From: Knoellia sp. p5-6-4
GTDB taxonomy: Bacteria; Actinomycetota; Actinomycetes; Actinomycetales; Dermatophilaceae
Assembly: GCF_029222705.1 (NCBI RefSeq)
Contig: NZ_JARGZF010000002.1
Span: 620,001 to 684,000 of the forward strand
DNA length: 64,000 nucleotides
Direction: 5' to 3'
The number at the start of each line of letters is the position of its first letter. Position 1 is the first letter of the stretch. A program made the position numbers and the translations under genes. Below the pieces are notes generated by a model. That model did not search any database and had not been told where the DNA came from. It saw only the letters and a list, made by a program, of their open reading frames with translations. Below, piece by piece: positions 44,445 to 53,074 of this stretch.

Positions 44445-46150
44445 CGAACCGCCTTCACCGCTGCTGCCGCGTCTGCCAGGCGCGCGGCCTGGTCACTGTC
44501 AACCTCAACGCCCGCGAGGACCTTCTCGTAGCGAGCCTGCTCACCGGCATACAGGTCGGTCACCCGCTCGAGCAGGCGCTGCCGGGCCTTGGCCGCCATC
44601 TCGCGCACCGCCTGGTCGCCGAAGATCGCCTCGAGCACCTTCTGGGCCAGGACGGCGGTGCCACCGGCGATGCCGACCTCGGCGCCGACGAGGCCACCGG
44701 TGTGGGCGAACGCCACCAACATGAGGATGACGCCGATGCCGTTGACCCCGTAGGCCGCGATGCGGGCGGTGGTCCGCCGGTCACGACCCTCGGCTCGCAC
44801 GAGGTCGAGCACCTCGCCCTGCCAGTCGCGCACCATCCGCTCGATGTCCTCGGCCAGGTGCGGCGACGCCTTGGCCAGGTCGGGGTGCTCGGCGAGCAGC
44901 ACGGCGCCTCCCGGCAGCGAGCGCCAGGCCCGCGCCGAGGTCGTCGCTGCGGACTGCGCGTGGGCCGACACGAGTGCGGCGACGCCGGTCTGCAGCGCCT
45001 CGCCGAGGTCGCCGCTGGGCGGCGGAGCGCCCTTGAGGGCGGCGGTGATCCGGTCACGCATCCGCGAGACCGCCGACTCCACCTGCCTGAAGAACTCGCC
45101 GGTGCCGACGAACTCCTGCCAGCGCGCGAGCACCTCGCCGCGCAGGAGGGTGCCGTCGGTCATGCCGTGCTCGACACCCTCGCGGGCGCCGGCATAGGCC
45201 TGCTCGTGTGCCGCGCGCAGCGCCTTGGCCGCCTCCCGCTGCCGGGTGCTGGCGTTGGCCAGCTCGACCGTGCGGCTGTCGAGTGAGTCGAGCGCACCGC
45301 CCAGGGTCTGCTTGACCACGCTGGCCCGGGCCCGCGCGTCGCTCGCCAGGGCGGACAGCCACGACTTCAGTCGGGTGACCGACCCCTCCGGCAGGCGACC
45401 CTCGGCGGTCAGGGCACTCTCGGGGATGCCGAAGATCGGGGCCGTCGCCAGGCCCTGCTCGCGGAGCATGGAGGCCAGGTGCGCGCGGATCTCGGTCATG
45501 GCCTCGGGCGGCACGCGGTCGAGGACGATCGCCACCGCGGTGCCCCGGTCGGAGGCCTCGCGCAGCAGGGCCCACGGGACGGCGTCGGCATACCGCGCCG
45601 CCGTGGTGACGAAGAGCCAGAGGTCGGCGGCGGCGAGCAGCTGGGCCGCCAGGGCGCGGTTGGCCGAGACGACGGAGTCGATGTCCGGTGCGTCGAGCAG
45701 CGCCATGCCCGGTGGGAGGGAGCGGGACGGCACGAGGCGCACCGAGCCCGCCCCGTCGTCGCCGGACCCACCACCGGTCACCCGGCTCAACCCCGGGAGG
45801 ATGCGGTCGTCGACGAACCAGGCGTGGTCGTCGGGGTGGTGCACCAGCACTGGGGTGGTCGTCGTCGGCCGCAGGATGCCGGAGCGGCTCACCTCGGCGT
45901 CGACGATGGAGTTGACCAGGGTCGACTTGCCCGCGCCGGTGGAGCCGCCGATGACCGCCAGGAGGGGGGCGTCGAGCGAGGAGAGACGGGGCAGCACGTA
46001 GTCGTCGAGCTGGTGCAGCAGCGCGTCGCGGTGCGCCTTCGCCGTCTGCGACTCCGGGATCTCGAGCGGGAGCGTGGAGCCGGCCACTTCGCCGCGGAGA
46101 GCCGTGACGGCATGCAGCAGAACGTTCTCCTCGGCCCCTGACACACTCAC
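44441..46150 (-). CDS. Dynamin-family GTPase with membrane hairpin
   Basis: 569 aa from GTG 46150; GTGs at 46156 and 46144 are also possible. G1 GGSTGAGKST, switch region RPTTTTPVLV, G3 DAPDIDS, G4-like LDRV. A long helical stalk region (about 260-440) and a hydrophobic pair (about 475-520, IAAYGVNGIGVILMLVAFAHTGGLVG) follow. The G4 Asn/Asp pair is LDRVPP instead of NKxD. Forms an operon with the following GTPase and probably a heteromeric partner for it. Confidence 0.85.
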   Translation of the reverse strand: MSVSGAEENVLLHAVTALRGEVAGSTLPLEIPESQTAKAHRDALLHQLDDYVLPRLSSLDAPLLAVIGGSTGAGKSTLVNSIVDAEVSRSGILRPTTTTPVLVHHPDDHAWFVDDRILPGLSRVTGGGSGDDGAGSVRLVPSRSLPPGMALLDAPDIDSVVSANRALAAQLLAAADLWLFVTTAARYADAVPWALLREASDRGTAVAIVLDRVPPEAMTEIRAHLASMLREQGLATAPIFGIPESALTAEGRLPEGSVTRLKSWLSALASDARARASVVKQTLGGALDSLDSRTVELANASTRQREAAKALRAAHEQAYAGAREGVEHGMTDGTLLRGEVLARWQEFVGTGEFFRQVESAVSRMRDRITAALKGAPPPSGDLGEALQTGVAALVSAHAQSAATTSARAWRSLPGGAVLLAEHPDLAKASPHLAEDIERMVRDWQGEVLDLVRAEGRDRRTTARIAAYGVNGIGVILMLVAFAHTGGLVGAEVGIAGGTAVLAQKVLEAIFGDQAVREMAAKARQRLLERVTDLYAGEQARYEKVLAGVEVDSDQAARLADAAAAVKAVR

Positions 46151-46215
46151 ACGCACAAGCCTAGCCAACCCGGGGCAAACCACCGGCACGGCAGGCCGGT
46201 GCACCGAGCCCGGGA

Positions 46216-46899
46216 CTAGCGCCGACGGAAGTAGTCGTCGTAGCCGTTGGTCGTGGCGCCGTCGGGCGCGATCCACTCGACGGGCTCGACACCCTCGGCG
46301 GGGGCGAGGACCTCGACGGTGTCCGGGTCCGTGGCGGCCTCCCGGACGGGCGAGGGGTCGGCGGCGGCAACGGCGGACCCGTCACCGAGGCGCAGCCACC
46401 ACAGGACGAAGAGGGCCTGGAGCACCAGCGCAACGAGGGGCCACGCCAGGGCGGACGAGCGCTGGAGCGGCGTGTCGAAGTCCGAGACCCCCTCGGGCGC
46501 CATCGTCCACGCCCAGGCCGCGCCCGCGACGAGGTGGCAGAGGGTGAGGACGACGGCCACGGCGCCCACGGCCGCCACCTCCCACCGCAGCACCGCGGCG
46601 CTGACCACCGGTCGCCGGTCGGCGAGCACGGCAGTCGCACCCACGAGCAGGCCGCCGGCGACCATCAGCGACAGGGGCGCCCGGAACACCGAGTAGCCGA
46701 CGGCCATCGCCAGCCGGTCCCAGCTGAAGGCGTCCGGCCGAGTCTGCATGGTGGTCGGGTCCGGCTCCTGCCCCGCCATGAGGTACGACTCGCGGACCTC
46801 GAACACGGCCAGCACGAGCAGCAGCACCACTGCCACCTCGAGCAGCCGCACCGCCACCATCCGGAACTGCGCCTCGCTCATGGCGCCCGGTCGTCCCAT
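46216..46899 (-). CDS. Four-pass membrane protein, unknown function
   Basis: 227 aa from ATG 46899, with a strong site (GAGGGGGG, 6 nt). Four hydrophobic segments (about 16-36, 66-95, 100-125, 145-170), then an acidic cytosolic or external tail (VREAATDPDTVEVLAPAEGVEPVEW) ending YDDYFRRR. No family recognised. Upstream of the dynamin-like genes on the same strand, 65 bp away, and could belong to their transcript. Confidence 0.65.
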   Translation of the reverse strand: MGRPGAMSEAQFRMVAVRLLEVAVVLLLVLAVFEVRESYLMAGQEPDPTTMQTRPDAFSWDRLAMAVGYSVFRAPLSLMVAGGLLVGATAVLADRRPVVSAAVLRWEVAAVGAVAVVLTLCHLVAGAAWAWTMAPEGVSDFDTPLQRSSALAWPLVALVLQALFVLWWLRLGDGSAVAAADPSPVREAATDPDTVEVLAPAEGVEPVEWIAPDGATTNGYDDYFRRR

Positions 46900-46956
46900 G
46901 CGAGTCCCCCCTCGTCGCCACCGCCTCGCGGCGCCGGCGCGATCACAATAGGGCGC

Positions 46957-47538
46957 ATGCGGATGTTCGTGGCGGTGGTTCCCCCGGACGAGGCCCTCGA
47001 CCACCTCGCCGACTACCTCGAGTCGCGCCAGGAGGCCGGCGCCGAGCTGCGCTGGACCGACCCGAACCAGTGGCACGTCACGCTCTCCTTCATGGGCGAG
47101 GTGCCCGACCGGGCCGTCGAGCCCCTGGTCGAGCGCCTCGGGCGGCGAGCGACCCGCTTCGCGCCCGAGACGGTGCGCATCGAGGGCGCGGGGGCGTTCC
47201 CCAACCCCTACCGGGCGAGGGTGCTGTGGGCCGGCGTCGGCGAGGAGGTGGAGGGCGGCCTGCGGTCGCTCGCCACCGGCATACGGCACGCGTGCAGCGC
47301 CGCCGGGGCCGCGCCGGAGGGTGGCCGGTTCCACCCCCACGTCACCCTGGCCCGGCTGCGCCGGCCGATGGAGGCCACGCGGTGGCTGCGGGTGCTGGAG
47401 GCGTATGCCGGGCCGGACTGGACCGCGGGCGAGGTCAGCCTGATCGCGTCGCACCTCGGCGAGGGACGCGGCAACCGGCCGCGCTACGAGGAGGTCGCCA
47501 CGTTCCCCCTCGGGCCCGGGCAGGGCGAGGCGGGCTGA
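46957..47538 (+). CDS. thpR: RNA 2',3'-cyclic phosphodiesterase (2H family)
   Basis: 193 aa. Two HxTL motifs, HVTLSF (about residue 46) and HVTLARL (about 130), form the 2H active site that opens 2',3'-cyclic phosphates or ligates RNA ends. MRMFVAVVPPDEA is the usual start. CACAAT lies 7 nt before the ATG. Next to tRNA-Arg on the opposite strand, which is only suggestive. Confidence 0.93.
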   Translation: MRMFVAVVPPDEALDHLADYLESRQEAGAELRWTDPNQWHVTLSFMGEVPDRAVEPLVERLGRRATRFAPETVRIEGAGAFPNPYRARVLWAGVGEEVEGGLRSLATGIRHACSAAGAAPEGGRFHPHVTLARLRRPMEATRWLRVLEAYAGPDWTAGEVSLIASHLGEGRGNRPRYEEVATFPLGPGQGEAG

Positions 47539-47539
47539 G

Positions 47540-47613
<74 letters not shown>

Positions 47614-47684
47614 AGACCGGGGCCGGGCCCCGCCGCGCGCACAGTGTATGCGGAAGCCGGTGACGCACCTGCCATGATCTCCCC

Positions 47685-48365
47685 GTGGCGGACATCGAGG
47701 TCGTGTGGCGCAAGGTCAGCGACGACCCCGCGCTGGCAGACCTGCTCGACGACCGCGAGCGCGAGCGCGCCGCCCGCCGGGGCAACCCTGCCCGCTACAC
47801 CACGGCCCATGCTCTCCTGCGCGCCGCGGTGGCCGAACGGGTCGGCGACACTCCGCGCGCCGTCGCCTTCGACCGCACCTGCGCCACGTGCGGCAGCCAC
47901 CGCCACGGCAAGCCCACCGTCGTCGGCCACCCCGACCTGTCGGTGAGCCTGTCGTATGCCGGCGAGCTGGCCGTCGTGGCCCTCTCGCGTGCCGGCGAGG
48001 TGGGGGTCGACGTCGAGGTGGTCGACGACAGCGACTTCGAGGGTTTCGACGTGGTGACCCTCGACCCGTCGGAGGCTCCCGCCCTAGAGGACCTGACGGG
48101 CGGCGAGCTGGCACGGGCCCGGGCCCAGGTCTGGTCCCGCAAGGAGGCGGTGCTCAAGGCCTCCGGTCACGGGCTCGCCGTCGACCCCCGGCAGGTCGTG
48201 GTCTCCGGGCCCCGGGAGCCCGCGGCCCTGGTGGCGTGGAGGGGCGAGCACCCTCTCGGCAGCCCGGCGCAGCTCGCCGACGTGGCGCTCGGCGACGCGG
48301 GCCACGTCGCGGCGGTGGCCCTGCTGGCCTCCGAGCCGGCGACCGTGCGGGTCGTCAGCGCCTGA
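47685..48365 (+). CDS. 4'-phosphopantetheinyl transferase (Sfp type)
   Basis: 226 aa. VSLSYAGELAVVALS, VGVDVEVVDD with the Mg-binding Asp and the following Glu-type position, and VWSRKEAVLKASGHGL (the W-x-x-K-E-A motif) are the P1-P3 motifs. It transfers the phosphopantetheine arm from CoA to carrier proteins. A CxxC pair (CATCGSHRHGKP) is also typical of Sfp-type enzymes. CATGAT is 6 nt before the GTG (leaderless layout). Stands alone with no carrier-protein gene adjacent. Confidence 0.9.
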   Translation: MADIEVVWRKVSDDPALADLLDDRERERAARRGNPARYTTAHALLRAAVAERVGDTPRAVAFDRTCATCGSHRHGKPTVVGHPDLSVSLSYAGELAVVALSRAGEVGVDVEVVDDSDFEGFDVVTLDPSEAPALEDLTGGELARARAQVWSRKEAVLKASGHGLAVDPRQVVVSGPREPAALVAWRGEHPLGSPAQLADVALGDAGHVAAVALLASEPATVRVVSA

Positions 48366-49560
48366 GCCGGCGCAGGGCCAGCTCGGCGAGCAGGGCTGCC
48401 GCGTCGGGCAGCAACGCGTCGTCGAAGGCCGCCCTCGGGGAGTGGTTGTCAGGGGCGTGCTCCCAGTCGTCCGACGGGCAGACGCTGAGGTTGACGTAGG
48501 CGCTCGGGACCTCTTGGGCCACGAACGAGAAGTCCTCCGAGCCCATCTCGGGCTCGAGCATGGTCGCGTACCGCTCGTGGCCGAAGAGGTCGACGATCGT
48601 CTCGTGGACGAACGCGTACTCGTCGGGGTCGTTGACCGTGACGGGGTAGCCGATGGTGAAGTCGACCTCGGCCTCGAGCCCGTGGGCAGCCGCGATGCCC
48701 CGGGCGAGCCGCTCGATGCGCTCCCGCACGGCCACCCGCGTGTCCTCGGACAGGGTGCGCAGCGTCGCCTCGAACACCGCGTCGTCGGGAATGATGTTGT
48801 CCTTCGTGCCACCGGCGATCCGCCCGACGGTGACGACCACGGGGTCGAAGACGTCGAAGCTCCGCGTGACCATCGACTGCAGCGCCACGACCATCTCGCA
48901 GGCCGCGGGGATGGGGTCCTTGGTGCGGAAGGGCGCCGACCCGTGGCCGCCCCGGCCGACCACCCGCACCCTCACCTCGTCCGCGGCCGCCATCAGCGGC
49001 CCCGGACGGCCGAACCAGACGCCGCGGGGGAACTCCGCCGAGTAGACGTGCAGCGCGTAGGCGGCGTCCACCCGTCGGCCGGCTGCCTCGAGGACCCCCT
49101 CGCGGATCATCGGCTCCGCCCCGCCCGGCCCCTCCTCCCCCGGCTGGAACATGAGCACGACGTCACCCGCGAGGTCGTCGCGCAGGGCGTGCAGGACCCG
49201 GGCGGCGCCGACGAGGCCTGCCACGTGGAGGTCGTGGCCGCAGGCGTGCATCAACCCCTCGTGCGTGGAGGCGTGGTCGATGTCGAGGTCCTCGGTGACC
49301 GGCAGGCCGTCCATATCGCCGCGCAGCAGCACCACCTGCCGTTCCCCGCCGTCGGCCGGCTCCGCCCCGCCGCGCAGCACCGCGACCACCGACGACAGCT
49401 CCTTGCCCACGCTGACCTCGAGGCCCAGCCCGTCCAGCGCGTCGAGCACGAGGCTCTGGCTGATCGGCAGCTCGTTCCCGAGTTCGGGGACCCGGTGGAG
49501 CCGGCGCCGGAGCGCCACGAGGTCGTCGGCGATGGACTGGGCGACGTGGAGGGTGCGCAC
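48355..49560 (-). CDS. M20-family amidohydrolase
   Basis: 401 aa. LRRRLHRVPELGNELPISQ, LLRGDMDGLPVTE, MHACGHDLHVAGLVGAA (metal-binding HxCGHD), FQPGEEGPGGAEPMI and a C-terminal metal-binding His region HAPDNHSPRAAF. These are the marks of the M20D group, which hydrolyses N-acyl amino acids or similar amides. Metal-dependent, cytosolic. Follows prsW by 10 bp, so co-transcribed. Convergent, 11-bp overlap, with the phosphopantetheinyl transferase gene. Confidence 0.92.
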   Translation of the reverse strand: MRTLHVAQSIADDLVALRRRLHRVPELGNELPISQSLVLDALDGLGLEVSVGKELSSVVAVLRGGAEPADGGERQVVLLRGDMDGLPVTEDLDIDHASTHEGLMHACGHDLHVAGLVGAARVLHALRDDLAGDVVLMFQPGEEGPGGAEPMIREGVLEAAGRRVDAAYALHVYSAEFPRGVWFGRPGPLMAAADEVRVRVVGRGGHGSAPFRTKDPIPAACEMVVALQSMVTRSFDVFDPVVVTVGRIAGGTKDNIIPDDAVFEATLRTLSEDTRVAVRERIERLARGIAAAHGLEAEVDFTIGYPVTVNDPDEYAFVHETIVDLFGHERYATMLEPEMGSEDFSFVAQEVPSAYVNLSVCPSDDWEHAPDNHSPRAAFDDALLPDAAALLAELALRRLRR

Positions 49561-49570
49561 CCGCGCAACG

Positions 49571-50770
49571 CTAGTACGCAGCCCCGGTGAACTCCCGGCG
49601 CCTCACGACGAGGGTGTCGAGCAGGCGCCGCTCGGACTCGAGGGCATTCGCGTCGGCGGCGCTGTGGTACATCCGCTGCCGCAGCAGGGCCAGCTCGCTG
49701 GCGGCGTCCTGGTAGGCACGCATCGAGGCGAGCGCAGCACGTCCTCCGGTCTGGCGCGCCCAGACCCGCGCCCCGCGCCGCAGCGACATGCGCGAGAGCA
49801 TGTGGACCTCGCCGGGCGTCAGCCAGCCGGCATCGGCGTAGGGCATGAGGAACCGGCCGATGAGGCGACCCTCGCGAGCCCGGGCCCAGACCACCAGGCC
49901 GATGAAGGACAGGAAGATCGGGATCTCGACGAGGAGGAAGACGGCCACCAGGCCCTGTCCGCCGCTGATGGCCGCCAGGTTCCAGATGCCGTGCAGCAGC
50001 ACCGCGAGCGCGAAGCCCGCCAGCGGCGCACCCAGCCGCACCCCCGCGCCCCGACTCGTGGCCGCCATGCCGACGCCGATGCCGAACACCACCGTGAAGA
50101 TCGGGTGGGCGAACGGCGTGACGAGGCAGCGGGCGATGAAGACGCCGGTGAGCACCTGCTCGCCACCCTCGACGTAGGCCAACCCGAGGTACTGGATGTT
50201 CTCCGTGAAGGCGAAGCCCGCGGCGGCCACGCCTGCGTAGACCATCCCGTCGATCACGCCGTCGAACTCGCGGCGCCGCAGCTGCCACACGAGGAGGACG
50301 AACAGGCCCTTGGCCGCCTCCTCCACGACGGGGGCGACGAACACCGCGGTGGTCAGCCTTGCCTGCTCCGGGTCGGTCGCCGCCGAGAACACCACGTGGG
50401 CGCTCGTGTTCAGCAGGCCGGCCAGCACGGCGGCGATGAGCGCGCCCCACAGGAAGGCGGCGACGAGGTACTTGGTGGGCTCGGCCTCGAAGCGGTCGAG
50501 CCACAGGAAGGTCGGGATGACGATGGCCAGCGGGATGGCGGCCAGCAGGATCGCCAGGAAGGAGGTGAGGACGCCCAGCGTCATGCCGTAGTAGGCGGCG
50601 AGGACCAGGCCGGTGAGCGCGAACCCGACCACGGCGACCCCGGTGATGATCCAGCCGCGCAGCATCCCCCGCGAGGTGGCTCTTCCCGACACCGGCGCGG
50701 GCTGGTGTCCGGAGGCGCTGGGCGGCCCCCCGGCATACCCCTGCCGTTGGTGCGTCGGTCCCCACGTCAT
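49571..50770 (-). CDS. PrsW-family glutamic-type intramembrane protease
   Basis: 399 aa. Eight or more hydrophobic segments. The hallmarks are APVVEEAAKGLFVLL (EExxK), GFAFTENIQYL, ARCLVTPFAHPIFTVVFG and LLHGIWNLAA, carrying the Glu/His active-site residues. PrsW of Bacillus cleaves an anti-sigma factor; the actinobacterial target is unknown. The Gly/Pro-rich N-terminal 30 residues are cytosolic. A helical C-terminal tail of about 100 residues (ESERRLLDTLVVRRREF) extends beyond the membrane domain. Confidence 0.92.
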   Translation of the reverse strand: MTWGPTHQRQGYAGGPPSASGHQPAPVSGRATSRGMLRGWIITGVAVVGFALTGLVLAAYYGMTLGVLTSFLAILLAAIPLAIVIPTFLWLDRFEAEPTKYLVAAFLWGALIAAVLAGLLNTSAHVVFSAATDPEQARLTTAVFVAPVVEEAAKGLFVLLVWQLRRREFDGVIDGMVYAGVAAAGFAFTENIQYLGLAYVEGGEQVLTGVFIARCLVTPFAHPIFTVVFGIGVGMAATSRGAGVRLGAPLAGFALAVLLHGIWNLAAISGGQGLVAVFLLVEIPIFLSFIGLVVWARAREGRLIGRFLMPYADAGWLTPGEVHMLSRMSLRRGARVWARQTGGRAALASMRAYQDAASELALLRQRMYHSAADANALESERRLLDTLVVRRREFTGAAY

Positions 50771-50834
50771 GGCGGCAGGCTAGTGCAGCCCACTGCGCGC
50801 GGCCGGTGTCCGCCGGTGGCCATAGGGTGTGCGC

Positions 50835-51461
50835 GTGGCACAGAACCCAACCGAGCGCTCCGTGAACGACCGGATCGTCTGGATCGACTGCGAGATGACC
50901 GGCCTGTCCCTCGAACGCGACGCGCTGATCGAGGTGGCGGCCCTGGTCACCGACTTCGAGCTCAACCAGCTCGGTGACGGCGTCGACCTCGTGATCGCCC
51001 CGCCGGCGGAGGCGCTCGAGCAGATGGACGACTTCGTGCGCGGGATGCACACCACCTCGGGTCTCCTCGACGACCTCGAGAAGGGCGTGACCCTCGAGGA
51101 CGCGCAGGCGCAGGTGCTCGCCTACGTCCGCGAGTGGGTGCCCGAGCCGCGCAAGGCGCCGCTGGGAGGCAACACCGTCGGCACCGACCGCAACTTCCTC
51201 GCCCGCGACATGCCCGAGCTCGAGAGCCACCTGCACTACCGGATCATCGACGTCTCCTCGATCAAGGAGCTTGCCCGGCGCTGGTACCCGAGGGCCTACT
51301 TCAACGCACCGGCGAAGTCCGGTGGCCACCGGGCCCTCGCCGACATCCGCGAGTCCATCGCCGAGCTGCGCTACTACCGCGAGGCGGTGTTCGTGCCGCA
51401 GCCGGGACCCGACAGCGACAGCGCCAAGGAGATGGCCGCCCGGCACGTCATCGACCCGTGA
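50835..51461 (+). CDS. orn: Oligoribonuclease
   Basis: 208 aa from GTG 50835, chosen because TAGGGT (50823-50828) ends 6 nt before it; GTG 50829 is in frame. DEDDh 3'-5' exonuclease degrading 2-5-mer RNA and pGp[22 protein letters not shown] (D, E), [18 protein letters not shown] (D) and [21 protein letters not shown] (H, D). Dimeric and cytosolic. tRNA-His lies 120 bp downstream. Confidence 0.96.
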   Translation: MAQNPTERSVNDRIVWIDCEMTGLSLERDALIEVAALVTDFELNQLGDGVDLVIAPPAEALEQMDDFVRGMHTTSGLLDDLEKGVTLEDAQAQVLAYVREWVPEPRKAPLGGNTVGTDRNFLARDMPELESHLHYRIIDVSSIKELARRWYPRAYFNAPAKSGGHRALADIRESIAELRYYREAVFVPQPGPDSDSAKEMAARHVIDP

Positions 51462-51583
51462 GGGCCCCTGGCAGCGGGCCCGGGTGCCGGGTGGCCGAAG
51501 GGGTGGTCATGAGCACCCCTTCGGAGCAGGTAGCATAGGCGCCGCTGAATCCACGACCGGCGAAAATCCGGTCGTGTGGCTTG

Positions 51584-51659
51584 GTGGGTGTAGCTCAGCT
51601 GGTAGAGCGCTGCGTTGTGGTCGCAGATGTCGCGGGTTCAAGTCCCGTCACTCACCCCA
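51584..51659 (+). tRNA. tRNA-His (anticodon GTG)
   Basis: Acceptor GTGGGTG/CACTCAC with one G-U pair. Anticodon loop TTGTGGT gives GTG. The T-arm has GGTTCAAGTCC. A G precedes the first base (51583), as needed for G-1 of tRNA-His. CCA is encoded. Confidence 0.93.
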
Positions 51660-51662
51660 AGG

Positions 51663-51710
51663 AGCTGTGGGTCCGGGCCTTCCCTGAGGGGAGGGCACGG
51701 GCCCACAGCT
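51663..51710 (+). terminator. Hairpin terminator after tRNA-His
   Basis: AGCTGTGGG (51663-51671) pairs with CCCACAGCT (51702-51710), with an inner imperfect CCGGGCC-type extension, followed by GTTT. Confidence 0.7.
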
Positions 51711-51790
51711 GTTTCGTGTCGCGGAACTTCCCATCGTGGCCCTCGTCGCGCCGTGGGCCGGGCGCGGTGTGCCGCAGGCCGTGGGCGAGG

Positions 51791-52426
51791 ATGGGTCACG
51801 TGTTCATGGAGTCCGAGGGCAAGAAGCGACTGATCCGGATCTCGGTGTGGGTGGCGATCGCCTCGCTCCTGCTGGCCGTGCTGTCCTCCCTCGCCACGGC
51901 GCTCGCTGCCTCCGCCCACGCCGCGCTGCGGTCGATGACCCCGGGGGCCGGGTCGACGGTGACGACGCCGCCGACCACGGTGGTCCTGACCTTCAACGAG
52001 GTGATCAGCACCAGCTTCGCCACCGTCACCGTGACCGACGACGACGGCCGCTCGGTCTCCCGGGGCAGGCCGGCGGTGTCCGGGAAGACCGTGACCCAGC
52101 CACTGGCGGAGGTCGGGTCCGGCCGCTACACGGTGCTCTTCCGGGTCGTCAGCGAGGACGGGCACCCGGTCTCGCAGAAGGCGAGCTTCACCGTCGCGCT
52201 GCCCTCCGACACGAGCACGGCGCCGCCCGCCACCTCAGCGGCCCAGCCGACCTCCGCCACCCCCTCCTCGACCTCCAGCCCTGTGCCCGACACGGCTCAG
52301 GGGGTTGGCGGCAACGACGAGGAGTCGGGATCGAACGCCCTCCTGTGGGGCCTCGGAGCCGGCGCCCTCGCGGTCGCCGGAGCCGGCGCCGCGCTCTGGG
52401 GATGGCGGCGCCAGAAGGGCGAATGA
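51791..52426 (+). CDS. CopC-domain membrane-anchored protein
   Basis: 211 aa from ATG 51791; GTG 51800 and ATG 51806 are other candidates, GAGG at 51787 being best spaced for 51800. Signal/anchor segment (about 15-38) ends SAHA, placing a His at the mature N-terminus as in CopC copper proteins. AALRSMTPGAGSTVTTPPTTVVLTFNEVI and EDGHPVSQKASFTVAL are the CopC beta-sandwich. A Ser/Thr/Pro linker and a C-terminal transmembrane segment with basic stop follow. Exported, probably copper-binding. No CopD is adjacent; RND exporters follow after tRNA-Lys. Confidence 0.85.
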   Translation: MGHVFMESEGKKRLIRISVWVAIASLLLAVLSSLATALAASAHAALRSMTPGAGSTVTTPPTTVVLTFNEVISTSFATVTVTDDDGRSVSRGRPAVSGKTVTQPLAEVGSGRYTVLFRVVSEDGHPVSQKASFTVALPSDTSTAPPATSAAQPTSATPSSTSSPVPDTAQGVGGNDEESGSNALLWGLGAGALAVAGAGAALWGWRRQKGE

Positions 52427-52485
52427 CGTGCTGGGACCGCCGATTTCGTCCTGCGGTCCGGGTGGTGCTAACGTTCTCTCCCGTT

Positions 52486-52561
<76 letters not shown>

Positions 52562-52592
52562 CGCACCACCGACCACAGTCGGTCACGACAGG

Positions 52593-52619
52593 TCCCCGGG
52601 CTCACCAGAGCACCGGGGA
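52593..52619 (+). terminator. Hairpin after tRNA-Lys
   Basis: TCCCCGG (52593-52599) pairs with CCGGGGA (52613-52619), 13-nt loop, no strong T tract. Confidence 0.55.
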
Positions 52620-53061
52620 TCAGTTGTCTCTGGCGCGGACATCCTCCTCCGACTCTCCCTCCGGCGTATGACCCGAGTGGGCTACACCAACGGGAGTGCC
52701 TGAAGATCACCCCTTTGGGGAAGGTTGCTTCAGGCTGCCATCCCTACCGTTGAGTTCAATCAGTAGAACCGGGGCGGCACGAAGAGCGACAAGGCCCCGA
52801 GGATCGCGGTCCGCGGTACGGGACGCCACCCTCGGCGGCCGGTTCCACCTCGGCTGGAGGGGAGCGCACGATGACTGCATCGCCTGGTGCCATCAGGTCC
52901 GGGGGCATCGCCCGGGTCGCCGCGCCGCTCCCGCCCTCTGCCCCCCTGGCCGCCGGCCGAGCTTTCCCCGGCCCTGTCAGCGGCTCCTCCTGTGCTCCGG
53001 CCTCCCTGGGGGTGCTCGGCAGCGCCGGGACTGCTCGTGTTCTCACCGAAGGGAATTCGCC
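52620..53061. other. Long leader region of the RND operon
   Basis: About 440 bp without an assured gene between tRNA-Lys terminator and the first RND permease. Contains a strong nested hairpin (52698-52735) and a 67-codon open frame with a good ribosome site (52871-53074). No clear promoter or metal-regulator box was found by eye. Confidence 0.5.
52698..52735 (+). promoter_or_regulatory. Nested hairpin in the RND operon leader
   Basis: Outer stem GCCTGAAG (52698-52705)/CTTCAGGC (52728-52735) and inner stem CCCC (52710-52713)/GGGG (52717-52720). About 330 nt upstream of the first RND start. Could be an attenuator, a regulator site or a terminator; no known riboswitch class recognised. Confidence 0.45.
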
Positions 53062-53074
53062 ATGCGCCGGTTGA
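52871..53074 (+). CDS. Possible leader peptide of the RND operon
   Basis: 67 codons, ATG preceded by GGAGGGG with 8 nt spacing, the best ribosome site in the leader. Ala/Pro/Gly/Ser-rich, two Cys, no domain. Its end overlaps the RND start by 13 bp, so translation of the two could be coupled. Composition alone does not prove it is expressed. Confidence 0.3.
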   Translation: MTASPGAIRSGGIARVAAPLPPSAPLAAGRAFPGPVSGSSCAPASLGVLGSAGTARVLTEGNSPCAG

